Shown: positions 47,601-59,200 of the stretch, piece after piece
Layout of the letters: each line of letters begins with the position of its first letter
How positions within the stretch are numbered: position 1 is the stretch's first letter
NCBI GenBank assembly: GCA_013399115.1
Contig: VXAA01001111.1
Coordinates: 187,925-251,924 of the forward strand
Direction: 5' to 3'
DNA: 64,000 nt
Source: Anseranas semipalmata
Taxonomy: Eukaryota > Chordata > Aves > Anseriformes > Anseranatidae
Notes under the pieces: model-generated
Database searches by the model: none
What the model saw: only the letters and a program-made list of their open reading frames with translations
Told to the model about the DNA's origin: nothing
Position numbers and translations under genes: made by a program

Positions 47601-50600
47601 TAGGCTCAATCAGACCCTAAGACAACAATCAGACTTTTTATTTTCACTGCTGAAATTCAGTGTTCATAAATTATGCACATCTCTGATATAATGGACATTG
47701 CCTAATTTCTCACATTGGCTGCTTGATTGTCATTTTACTTTTAAATCACTAGCTTTCCCAATTACAAGACAAACCAGTTCATAAAATATTGACGTCTCAA
47801 AGAGACCTGCTTGTGCCAGTTGAAGAAATGTGTGTCTAATTTTAATATGCCATTTTCTACTTTCCTAGGAGTGTGGACAGTACCAACAAAGGCAAGTGAA
47901 TGCCTTTTTCATCCTTTGTTCTTATAAATAAAATTCACAGCTACAACATGCATTGTTAAAGACAATGTTTTTATAAATCAAAGTTAGCCTATAGATCTTG
48001 AGTAAGATCAAAGTTTCACATTGGTAGTTGCTTTATTAGCAACTTTATTTATTAGCATTAAGAGGCAAAGAGTTTACAGTCTAGGTCCTCAAATAGAATC
48101 ATTATGAATTGGTTTCAAAACATAGTCAGAAGACATGGTTCTTCATAGGGTCATGAAATTTAGCAATGGATTTCATTGGTATAGAATCCTTAAGTTTCCA
48201 CAGATTCAAGGGAAAACCAGGCAAGTTGCCAGTAGAGGTTAAAAAAATGCACAGAAAATATTGGTGGGTCAGGAAGTCCCCATGCCACAAATTCTTTGAT
48301 GCTGAAAGAATTTTCAGTAGAAGTATCATGTCTGCTTCCTCCATTTTGATATCTTACCCTCAGGTATCTGCTTTGGTTGTGGTCGCAGCCTACATACAAA
48401 ACTACATGGACTTATTTCTGACTCAATATCATCACCAACATGTTCCCATAGGTGGGGAAAGCAAAGGTTGAGTTTGGAAAGATAACTATTGCTATCCTCA
48501 GTTTGTCAAAACTCCTCCAAAATAATAACTAAGATCACTGTATTATAAGTCTAGGGGACCGAAGAAGACCTTAATCACTTGTTCTGTTGCAACATTTTAC
48601 TTATAGGTAAGATACACCATACCAACCACAAAATCAGGAGCCCTCAACACCTGAGATGTGATTCTGGTGCCTTGGTCACAGCAGCTGAGCACAGCTGTCT
48701 GCTTGTTGCAGAGCTAGCAGGGTAACATTAATCTGTGAAATTCAGAACTATTGTTCTTTGAGGGAGTGTTAGGAACATGTGTGACATCTTCCACCTTGTG
48801 GGAAAAAAAATACATAAACAGCTACATTTCAGGTGTTGTCAGAGCTGCTGATTCCTCCCAGCCTTTGAAAAGTGAAAGGAATTGGTGCAGAGTCTATGAA
48901 AGGAGTTGCATGGATGAAACAGTAATCTTTTTATCCATGCTTGTTTGGGCCCCTGTGGCACAGAAAAGCCAAACGGAAATGAAATATAATGAGTTATGCT
49001 TCTGGCCATCCCTGCAATATAACGCTCAGCCCCCCGAACATAATATGACATTTACAGCTGCAACAAGGCAGCTATATATAGATAGATAACTATATATATA
49101 TATAGTTAGTTAGCCTTTGTTACTTTCTGATCCCTCAGAAAATGTGGAAACTTAAAATTAAATCATTTGAATTACAGTGATGTAGAGGGTTTTCCACTCA
49201 GTGGTTTCATAATCCTGAAGGTTATTCCAGAAACCTTTTAATGTTTTTCAGCGGTTTTCATGTCTTACAGATAAAGGCAACAGGCACATTGGCAGAACAT
49301 AGCTGGCCTCTCCGAAGTGTTTGATTTCATATTATATACTAATTTATTTGGAGTTTTCAATATATAACATTTCAAAGGAACATAGAGGATAGACCAAAAA
49401 CTGTTTTGTATTTTTAGAGAGAATTCTTGAAGGGAAGAACTCAAGAGTAAGATGGTTTGCTATGTGTGAATACAGGACAGTACTTGAAGTAAGAATTTAA
49501 AAACTTCAAGATGAACATTTAAAAAATGCAATATTGAAACGTTTAAGTCCCAGAAAACTGTTAAATTTCAAGTTTGCCTTTTATAGAAGGTGCATCCATA
49601 CCTCATGAAGTAATGTTACAATATATGAGCATTTGTGATACTTTAACTATCACTGGCAAATTACCATGGTACAGATTACTTGTCTGGAGTGATCATTTTA
49701 AGTGATTGCAATACAGTTTATGTGGTTTAATACACTGGAATGAAAAATGCTGTGTTACAGAATCAGGAAAGTAGACCATATCTCCAAGAAGGAAAGACCT
49801 ATCTTTCCTAATACAGGGAACCCAGGAAAAAAAAAAAAAAAAAAAAAAAAGCCCTGGGAGATAACCACTTCAATAAAAGGTCTCTTTGTGATACTGTCAG
49901 ATGTATCTGTCAGTAAATAAGATGTTAGAAGCAAATTCATTCTTTCAATGTGAATAAAGATAAAAAAGTTTCATGAAGTACAGGCAAGATAGTGCCCTGT
50001 CTTTCCCATATAGAACTTCTAATGATTGACTTTACAATATGATGTCTAGTTTTAGTGTCCATGGTTCAGGGATGCTGAAGTATCATAAGTGGTCCAAAAG
50101 TGCATATATACATGCAAAATCAAAACAGTCAACAGACTGTAAAACTAAATTTACAGTACGACCAAGAACTCAACTTATTCAATGGGCTGAAAGAAGAGCA
50201 GAAATGTGACTTAGAATAACTTCATACAAACACTTCACACTGGAAAATATCTGTGAGTTAGTCAAGGGTAAGAACAGTGTGTAAAGTCTGCCTATTTCTG
50301 GTATGGGTAATATTGTCTTCAGGTCTAAAAAGGCCCAGAGGATTGTACTAATGCTTGCCCTGAGGTTCTCATATCACTGTACAGAACTGAAAACTGCTGG
50401 ACTATGCTAGAACTTTCATCTGACCTTCATTTGGAAACCACAGAGTGTGAAGGAGCTACTGTACTCCTGAATATCTCTCTGGAATAGAGTGGGTTGCAGA
50501 CATGATATGCACCTGCATGGATGCAGAGACTCAGAAATGTCAAGTCAGTCCAACAAGTAAATGCATGAAACTTTAAAACAACTTCCCATGGAAAATGATT

Positions 50601-51377
50601 GACATAGCATCACTTAGGCAACTGATTGTGATATCATGTTATTGTTTTATTTTTCTGAAATAAGTGCCTTTTACTTTTAGGATAAATTTGTTATTTGTGG
50701 AGATGAGGAGTTCTCTGTTCATCTGCTTTTTCCACAGGTACTTGAGAAGACAAAAAAAAAAAAAAGTTTGCATTGTCCTTTGTAAGCTTGTAATATGCAG
50801 ATTTCTGCATAAAGATACTGTTCATAAGCAAATACCACACTGCAGACAAGTCACTTGTCAGGGTCAGAAGGATTTTTTTTCCTCTGGTGCATTGTATAAT
50901 TCAAAGGCATGTATTTCACTTCAAAAAACCAAAGTGACAAAAAAACTCAGTCTGAAATTGTCCATGATTGCAAGTGTGATATTAAGTGGTATGCAGTGAC
51001 AGAGAATCCTTTTAGGCAGTTGTCTAGCTTGCCATGCTGAGGCTGAAACAAAGATAGACTCCTCATGTTGCAGGGACCCGTATACTGATGGTGCCTTAGT
51101 CTGTTCTGTCCTTCACCTGTGATGTAGGCTTCCTTAAGACTGACATATTTAGCCTAATTATCACTGAATAAAAGGTTTTGGGCGAAACTAAAATCTGAAA
51201 CAAACACACAAAGAAACTGTGAATTTGGACATAAAGAAAATGATACTGAAATCGAATAGTTTCCTTCTTTTCTTCTTTTATGTGACTTGTGAATGTGTGA
51301 GAGAGGAATTCTCTTTAATACATTGTCTAAAGTGGACAGATGCCAGCAGACGTCATATATCTGTGTCATATGGTAGT
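44691..51377. other. Non-coding AT-rich DNA
   Basis: No exon or RNA gene was recognised over 6.7 kb. Simple sequence: CTTT (about 45,040-45,060), (TG)7 (47,029-47,042), (AAAC)n (about 47,479-47,500), TA/GATA mixture (about 49,073-49,115), A24 (49,827-49,850). Open frames at 45,261-45,559 (both strands) and 48,751-49,089 (112 codons) have no recognisable domain or splice context. The stretches 46,430-46,740 and 47,530-47,960 are low in repeats and are weak regulatory candidates. Confidence 0.5.
46430..46740. promoter_or_regulatory. Candidate conserved non-coding block
   Basis: Non-repetitive AT-rich sequence. ATCAATCGAT (46,682-46,691) resembles a CUT/ONECUT or TALE-type site and retains a CpG; AATGATTGTAATCAG and CCAATTAAAGG words occur upstream. 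Conservation is untested. Confidence 0.2.
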
Positions 51378-51400
51378 GGGAAGGGAAGGGAAGGGAAGGG
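51378..51400 (+). repeat. (AAGGG)n repeat with G-quadruplex potential
   Basis: Five GGG runs separated by exactly AA. Four or more GGG runs with loops of 1-7 bases meet the usual intramolecular G-quadruplex rule. Confidence 0.9.
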
Positions 51401-51587
51401 AAAATGGGGAGATCTCATTTTCTTCCAACTAGTGTATGTATAAACACAAAAACAAATCCTATGATGCCCCATATCAGTAGAAAAAGATCAAGGTTTGGCT
51501 TTGCTTGTTTCTGCCTGAGGCAGTTAAGTATGGCTAACACCAGAATAATGATGCTTTAAATGTCAGATTTCCCTTTAATGACAGTGC

Positions 51588-51768
51588 TCGAGCTGCACAG
51601 AGGGGTTATGCAGTCTCCATCTCTGGAGATTTTCAAGAACCAATTTTATATAAGCCCAGAGCAGCCTGTTCTGGCCCCAGAGCTGTCCTGGCTTTGGGCA
51701 GGAGTTTTTACAACAGACTTTCTGAGGGCCCTTCCAATCTCATGGTCCTGGGAATCTAGGATCATATG
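51588..51768 (+). mobile_element. CR1 LINE 3' UTR fragment
   Basis: CACAGAGGGGTTATGCAGTC, TCCATCTCTGGAGATTTTCA, AGAGCAGCCTGTTCTGGCC, TGAGGGCCCTTCCAATCTCA follow the CR1 sense-strand 3' UTR ('cagagaggttgtggagtctccatccttggagatattcaa...gcaacctgctct...gaggtcccttccaacct'). Diverged by many substitutions, and the terminal octamer repeats are lost. Confidence 0.8.
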
Positions 51769-52689
51769 AAAGCACAGTGACATGTCTAAGTTCATGAAAG
51801 ACTGCCCTTTGGAGGCCTTCTAAGATGCCTACATGTCTCCATTGATAGGAGAGTAAGTACTTTGGGCAAACATCTCGGTGAAGATCATGCAGTTTCAATT
51901 TGAATTCAGAATGCAGAGCCTGTGTAGGCTGGACTCCAGCTGTCCTTAACAAAAGAAAGAACAAAAAAACATTCATTGATCTTCCTTTGTGTATAGAAAA
52001 CTGCTATCTGTTTTCTCCAGAAAAATGCCATCATACTTGGTGAAAATTCTGCTACAGGTACATGGACTTCAGGTCTCTGAACTTCAGCAGCAGCAGCAGA
52101 AACATTAAAATTACTTTGATTGCCCATACTAGCAATTTAGCATTACTTTGATCTCATCTGGCAGACAGAAGCATTAGCTTCAATATTGGCTGTAATGCTC
52201 TTGTGTGTCATTCATGTTTTCTATGGTCTCATCTACATGTAGCTATATAATCTCTTGATATGATCTCTTCTAGCCTTTATGTACAGAAATTTTAGGTATA
52301 ACTTAATTGCTATTTGGCTTGTTTTACAAACTCTGCCAAATCCTTCTTCTACCACCAGCAATGCTATAAATGCATGGTTGAAGTCTAATCCTAGAATTCA
52401 GATGAAAACCAAAGATAGAATTCAGACTCCATACATTATGGAATTTCAGCCCATTACTTTGTAATGAAGGATGAGCTCATTTTTAAGGTTCATTTATTTT
52501 TCTATGTACTGTTATTTTCAATCTCTGCATCAATCTGAACAATTCTTCTCTACCTTTGGTGTTCCTGCTTTCAGTTTGTTTATAAACAGCTGTCTGATGT
52601 CTGATGTTCTTTTTTTTTTTTTCTTCCCTATCCTAAGATTACATATACAAAAAGTTTTCTTAACAATAGAAAAAGTTAAACTCTGAAAC
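51769..52689. other. Non-coding AT-rich DNA
   Basis: Nothing convincing recognised. GATATGATCTCTTCTAGCCT at about 52,257-52,276 resembles the last bases of an old CR1 but is too short to call. A T-rich tract lies at 52,611-52,622. Confidence 0.45.
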
Positions 52690-52775
52690 AGATTGTCAGA
52701 TCACACTGTGAGGTCTCTACCAGAATTTTTAAGAAGTTAAATAAACACCTGTTTATATCAGTGGTGAATTAATCC
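52690..52775 (+). mobile_element. Possible ancient CR1/L3 3' fragment
   Basis: CACACTGTGAGGTCTCTACC followed by AGAATTTTTAAGAAGTTAAA and TAAACACCTGTTTATATCAG parallels the sense strand of old CR1/L3 elements ('ctgtggagtctccttctctggaggttttaaagaataggttagacaaacatctgtc'). Short and diverged. Confidence 0.4.
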
Positions 52776-54686
52776 TTATTTTAGGATAGGGGGATAAACC
52801 TTATGTTCCCTGAAATTGTTTAACTTTTTTTTTTTTTCCAACAGTACAGGCCCTTCATGGTGGTTGGTGCATTAATCTAATACAAACTAAGGACCAGAGA
52901 GAGCTCTGTTCAGTTCTCTTCCTCTTGCATCACTCTCTATTTCACCTTGATGTTTCTTTTCTCACCACACTTCTGTTCTTCTGCTGGTTGAATGTTATCT
53001 TCTCTGGGATTAATAAAGGTAGACTCCAAATCTTATCTTTAATAGAAATCATACTTATAATAATAATTTAAGGGTTTTCATCTGGTAAGAGAAAATGATT
53101 AAAAAATGAGAAAGAACGAGTTTTAAATAATAAATAGAAGAGTGAAAGAGTGCTGATAACCTGGAAGTATAGATTCAATGAACTGTTTAACTAGTTATTA
53201 TTTGTGCAATATTCTGTAATGGGAGAGGTGTAATTGTAAGGACAAAAAGTAAGATGATCAGGAGTAGCAGAAGCCATTTTTACTGTTCTACCTCCACGAT
53301 CTTTTTGGTCTCTGGGCCAAGACTGCAAACAAGAGTGAGAATTAATGGCAATTACTACTGTGGATTTGGAGATGTCAGTCCCCATTTCACAAACTTCCCT
53401 TTGAAAAGGCAGGTCCCACTGTTGGCAAAATGGAGTAGGATTTTCAAGTTTCTGATTTTACTGATGTTGACTCCAGGCAATTATTCTGTTGCCCACTACA
53501 ATGGCAAATTAGACCTTTTTCTCCTTGTTATCACCAGTAGTTTTAATAGCAATTACTGATTTTAGTGGGAACTCCTGGTAAATGGAATCTAAAGAGGTGA
53601 AGAGTAGTCTTTGAATTTCATGAACATTGAATCTGAGTCTGAATTTGAGCCTGCACATTGAATCTGAGCTAACCTACAGCAGGGGTTAGGAAGGTTTGTG
53701 AGTAACCAAGAAAGAAGTTGAAGAACACGTCTAGGAAAACAACAACACAGCAGAAAAGCTAAGAAATGCCATGAGTAGATCTGGGTTTAATTTATTATTT
53801 CTATTTTTTCTGTATTTAATTTATTATTTCTTATGCTGTTGCTGCTCATAATTTGACCAGGTATAGCTCTTAGCTCATTGCTTGCTCATAACTCATTGCA
53901 ACTCTGAGATGAACCTTAGTAGCTTAAAACTCCTCTGCTTAGGCTAAGTTGTAGTTCTTGTCTGTCAGGGTGGGCTAAGAAAGTAGGTACTGGCCAGTGT
54001 GATGGCTCAGCTGGCATATAGCAACTCCTTGCACCTGGATTGGGTATTTGAATAACCAGATTAGGGTGTATAAGTGTGTGCATGCATGTGTGAGCGTGCA
54101 CGCACATGCCCATTAAGCCTACAGATGAACTCCGGTCACTAAACATGGGCAGCTGGATGGCTTTTAGTATATGACTTTAATCTGCAAATCAAGGGAGTAT
54201 TTGCTCAGTTGCATATAGACATTCACAGTTAATTACAGGTAATAAAATAGTGGCCTTCATTTTGTAAGGACAAATTGGACTCCAAGTGTGTGGCTGGGGA
54301 TGCTTTAGATTGGTTAGGAGATGTTTGCACACATTTTGCATGGTTTAGACTACAGATAAATATGCATGGATCTCAGGGGCTTAGAGAGACAGAAAAAGCT
54401 CTTTGCTAACCTCTTGGATACACTTGCAGGAGCAGCTGCTGCAGTTGCCTTTGTTTATTCTGTCTCCATATTAATTACCTTACACTGAGAAAAAAGTTTC
54501 CTCACCAATTTGGTAGTGTCTGGTTAGTTAGTAGGTTAAATCAACGTTTTCTCTTCGGTGTCTGTTCCTCTAGAGAGCAGCTTCTTTATTGTACTTTTAC
54601 TGTCAGGGTTGGGCTTAGACCAGAGGTGCACTGTTGAGGGAACGTACATACATATTCATCCATCTATCCATCCATATCTATATAAG
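52776..54686. other. Non-coding AT-rich DNA
   Basis: No gene was recognised. Two short direct repeats are visible: ACATTGAATCTGAG (53,624-53,637; 53,655-53,668) and TTTAATTTATTATTTCT (53,786-53,802; 53,815-53,831). A CATC/CATA-rich stretch (54,648-54,680) leads into the next microsatellite. Confidence 0.5.
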
Positions 54687-54827
54687 CTTTTTCTTTTTCT
54701 TTTTCTTTTTCTTTTTCTTTTTCTTTTTCTTTTTCTTTTTCTTTTTCTTTTTCTTTTTCTTTTTCTTTTTCTTTTTCTTTTTCTTTTTCTTTTTCTTTTT
54801 CTTTTTCTTTTTTTCCCCCCCTCTTTT
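54687..54827 (+). repeat. (CTTTTT)20 hexanucleotide array in a 141-bp pyrimidine tract
   Basis: Twenty perfect CTTTTT units (54,687-54,806) are followed by CT7, then T/C-rich sequence with C7, giving 141 bases with no purine on this strand. The perfection implies recent expansion or active slippage. It forces a Phe/Leu alternation in overlapping frames (54,558-54,965; 54,634-54,837) that are not genes. Confidence 0.97.
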
Positions 54828-57800
54828 ATCTCATTAATTTCTAATAAAGTAAATCATTTAAGAAGATTTTGGTCTATGGGTATGAAATTTAAGGCTTTGT
54901 TCAAATTAAGATCAGAGACACTCTGCAATTCTGAAGCCTACAGAAGTTATGAATCTTGGCCCTGATATTGAGGTGTTACCTTATGTTGTGGGCTCTGTAC
55001 TTGACAAATACTGAAAATATCTGTGTAATCACAGTTTGTAGAAAATACTTTCCTTCTAAGTGTTTGTGTTTGTGCAAGGTGAGGAGGTAGATAACCAAAC
55101 CCAGTTTTTACATCACCAAAATCATTATTCGATCTTTTCTTTGCCTTTGAGCCACCTACAGTTCTACAGACATGGACTGTGAAGCATACATGGTGTTCTT
55201 TCATTTTTTATATCTAAAGTCATGAATATAAGCTCAGCTTCAGGATCCATTATTCTAGACCTGAATAGAATGAGTACGTAAAAACAGCCATCCAGTTTAA
55301 AAACGAAAGACTAGCTAAATCAGTATCTTTTCTACAAGAATGACTGCTCGGGGATGCATGGAAAAGAATATAACAAAACATATTACAAGGACATATCTTC
55401 TTTTAATCTGTAAATCAGCAGTTTAAGAGCTCCGTGTGATGAAGTTCCTTTTTCAATAATCATAACTATTTTCTGCTGATGGACTTCTTTTTTCAAGAGT
55501 TTATATAATCCTGGTTTTTGGTGGTGGGGGGAAAAGGAGGATGATGGCACTCATTTATTATCTTGATCTCTACAACAAAGTTGAGTCACAACAAGTTCCA
55601 CAATTTACTTTCCCATTGATAGAATATGCATGTGTTTGGTTGGGTTTTAAACTGATGGCTTCACAATTCTTTGGGGTTTTCTTCTTTCTGTTTGTCCAAC
55701 TCTTCACTTATTTAAGTCAGCAGAAAAATATTATGTATGTCTAATCTAGGCATTATGGTTGCAGCTTTACACTGAACATAAAGAAAGCCAAAGCACACCT
55801 GTCCTTAAAAGTAGAAAGAATCACTTATTACTTTTATGTTTCTTTCTGCTTGCAGATGCTGTTACAGCCACAAAGTCAGTGGTTTAACCTAGAAACCCTC
55901 TTATTCAGGCTTAATTTTTGCACGGGAATAATCTCACTGCAAGTAATGCACATGCCTTTAAATAGCTTGTTGGAAGCACCACAGTGCTACCATATTACAG
56001 GGTAGAGTTGTAGTAGGCAATATTTTAGGGGAAAAAAAAAGAAAAAAAGAAAAAAAAGTCTTATAGGTTGGTTTTCTTATACGCTACCTACTGGGTACAA
56101 GTCCATTTCACAGCTAAGGCCCAAACCCTGACTTGTTGCCAGTCCATCAGTCTAGTGTGCATGTGTCCCGGCCTTCCCACGTAGAGTCCCCTGTATGTAC
56201 TGATGTTTTTGGAGCTCTGCAAGTTTGCTAGAAACCATCTACGGCAATCAGGCTGTGAGTTTGACTTGTTCATTTTCCTGCTCGAGTGCATTTCTTTCTA
56301 CATGCCAAAGGGAAAGGAATTGCATTTTTCTTTTTGGGAGTGAATATGTTAGTAAAACCACAAGAGGTTGGGGATAGGAATACAGAGGAACATCTGATTC
56401 TAATGTCATTTTACAAAGACTTTGAAATCAACGCAGCAGTTTGTTGTAAGAAAGAAAAAATGCTCAACTGCCATGCAGATCTTCGAAATCCAACAGATAC
56501 AGCATGGGTTGTGTTGCAGCATTGGATCTTAAAATAATTATCATTGGTGCTAAGACCTTGTACCTGTGGGTCTGGAAAGTGAAGAGCACAGGTACACTGG
56601 ATGGCAGTGGCTTTTTTGTACCAGAGAAGCAGTGATATCTCATTGACAAGATATGTGAGAAAATATCAAATATATATTTATCCATCCTTTGTATGGGTGA
56701 ATTAGATCGGATAGATTAGCAGAATGTTAACTGCAATGCAATAATATTTTCTGCAATGAATGATATAAAGGAGGGAAAAAGAAAGAAAAGCTGGCTCCCA
56801 AAATATGAACCACGGGGACAAGCTGAGATTATTTTAAGTGCTATGCAGAACACATTACTGTAGTATTCTTTTAGCAAACCAACAAGTAAAAGGTGGGCAG
56901 ACATTGCTTTTTGCAACCTAGATAAACCTTCACTTACCTTGAACATACTAAGCTTATTTCATATCAATCATTTTGTTATACAGGTTTTAAAACATAATTT
57001 GAGTTTTTTTTAATGCAGTTATTAAGAACAAATCTGTGGTAAGCTCCTCAAATTTCTTTTCTGTACACATCATTTTCTGAGGAGAGGGAAGAGGTAGCAG
57101 ATAGTGTCCTGAAGTAATCCTGGCATGAATTAAGTGTTTTGAGTGCACAGACGCTGCTTTGGCTAAGTAGAAATGCTTTCTAATGCTGAGTGAGGCACAT
57201 TGTCTGGTGTCTTATGCAGTATTTTAATGTATTTACTGATGAGGGAATCACTAAAGACATAGATACAAATCTATCCAAGCACACAAACTGATACCCCCAC
57301 AACCAAAAAAAAGGAAAAAAAAAAAAAGAAAGTTGAAATATATGGCATGAACATATCATGCACACAGTATAGCATACCAGTAAAATATATTCCACAGTAG
57401 GGAAACTGGACCAGTGCAGCCCATTCATTTTTCATTTTCCCATTAATTTTAATTATGGAATTCAAATGTATTATACTTGCTTTAAAATTTTATGTTATGA
57501 ATGCATGCCGAGAGCTTTGCAAAAGCACATTTCAAACAATTCAATTTCCAAGACCTGTGCCTAACGAGCTACAGAGGATCTGGGACCATATCCTATCCAG
57601 GTTTAAATTATTAATATATTTTTCATAATTCTCCGTTATCCTTTTTGGAAAACAGCACATTTCAAGTATTCTCAAGTGATGAGGGTTCTTTGACTTCCAA
57701 ATTCTTTTTATTTATTTCCAAGTCTTACTTTTTCCCTATTTTAGAAGTCTCTTTTGCTACCAACATAGACTGAGGACTTTATTCACCTGTTTGTATATTG

Positions 57801-58059
57801 ACAGTGGAATATCTCTCTGAAGTCGAGAACCATCTTGTTTTCTTTTTCTTACTTCTACACAGACATGGAAACAGGAGGGAAAAAAGTTAGAAATGTGCAT
57901 TTACCTACGCACACACGCTCACTCTCAGGGTGTGCCAGCATATGCAGCCTACTCCTGGGATGCACCCACATGGTAATTCACACAGCTTACACAAGCTCAG
58001 TGGAAAGCTTCAACCCCTGCGAAGGCACGCCTGTGTGTTCCTGAGCACCCAGCTCTGTT
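54828..58059. other. Non-coding AT-rich DNA
   Basis: No gene or clear transposon was recognised. A-rich tracts lie at 56,030-56,057 and 57,305-57,330. The stretch 57,420-57,640 (CATTAATTTTAATTATGG and neighbours) is a weak regulatory candidate. Confidence 0.5.
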
Positions 58060-58320
58060 ACATTGGCTTTAATAGTATAAACAGAAAATGCAAATTCATA
58101 CATACCCTTAATCACAGAGACGAAGGGCCTCATTTGCATACCCTTCATAATTCAATTTAATTTTTTTTTTGTCAAGAGTTGTGAATGCTTCATGTTTGCT
58201 TTAATCAGAATGTTGACATTTACACTGAAGCCAATTTCTCTTTTTCTATTCCATGTTTTGTTTAACCGCGACAAGTGACAGCAAACTGGAGGGAACAGAC
58301 TTTTTAAATTGGCTCTTTGC
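58060..58320. promoter_or_regulatory. Candidate regulatory block with inverted POU octamers
   Basis: ATGCAAAT (58,088-58,095) and ATTTGCAT (58,132-58,139) are both perfect POU/OCT octamers, in opposite orientation, separated by 36 bp. The surrounding sequence is non-repetitive, with CTTCATAATTCAATTTAATT and a CpG pair near 58,266-58,270. The octamer is a known binding site of OCT-family factors; function and conservation here are inference. Confidence 0.3.
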
Positions 58321-59168
58321 CCGGAATGCATCATTTCTCTTGTAGTTGTTTCCCCACCGCCCACCCCCTCCCTGCTAGGCACTGCAAAAAGAAATGTGAA
58401 AACATACTCTGCGAACACAAGAGTGAGGTGTTAGTGCTTTTAGATATAGATTTGTGTTGTATTTTAAAACTAGATTGCTGTACAGTTTCAAGCTATTAGC
58501 AGGAACCTATTACACCATCGCTTTGGGTCCTTAGAGAGATGTGCTTAGTGTATTTCAGTAATTCAAGGCAAATAGAAAACCTACATGTGAAAATATTTAA
58601 TGGCAAAGGCACCAACTGCTCAAGGCTGCTGGAGGGAGGAGGCATGCTTTCTGTTAACTCTTTCCTTGGGTTTTTCAGTGCAATAGCTTCTGCTACTCTC
58701 CCCAAAACTCTCAATAGGGTTCCAGTCCTTTATGGATGTAGGAGACTGCAGATGCTGAGCAATCTTCTGTAGTGGCCTCTGTGCATGTAGTTATCTGATG
58801 GCCTACCCATAGGACTTTGGTCTGCTGTTAATATCTCCCTGTTTTCAGACATTTCAAGGCCCATCTGGAAAAGAAGAAAACAAATTTTGTCTTTATCAGA
58901 AGACAAAGAAATCAATTTACACCCCCACCCTCCCTTCCCTGCCCCCTGTCCTGATCCAATGGTAAGTTCAAGCTTGAAAGCTTAGTTTCCTGGTCCTAGC
59001 TGCTATGGCTTCACCCATAGCCCTTTTAAGTTGTCTGTGACACTAGCATAACATTCAGAACATGTCCAGGAACACTTAAAGGCTGTAACATCAGGCGCTT
59101 TTCACCACAGGATAGCAATATTGATATTAATGAAAATTTTTCTGGAAATTAAACAGAATTTACCACAA

Positions 59169-59200
<32 letters not shown>

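Noticed and set aside
48751..49089. 112-codon plus-strand frame
   Set aside because: No recognisable domain, with a 70-codon frame overlapping on the other strand; expected by chance over 64 kb.
52240..52285. Phrase similar to an old CR1 tail (GATATGATCTCTTCTAGCC)
   Set aside because: Too short to separate from chance.
54558..54965. 135-codon frame with a Phe-Leu repeat, resembling a membrane protein
   Set aside because: The repeat is the translation of the (CTTTTT)n microsatellite, and the ends have no family features.
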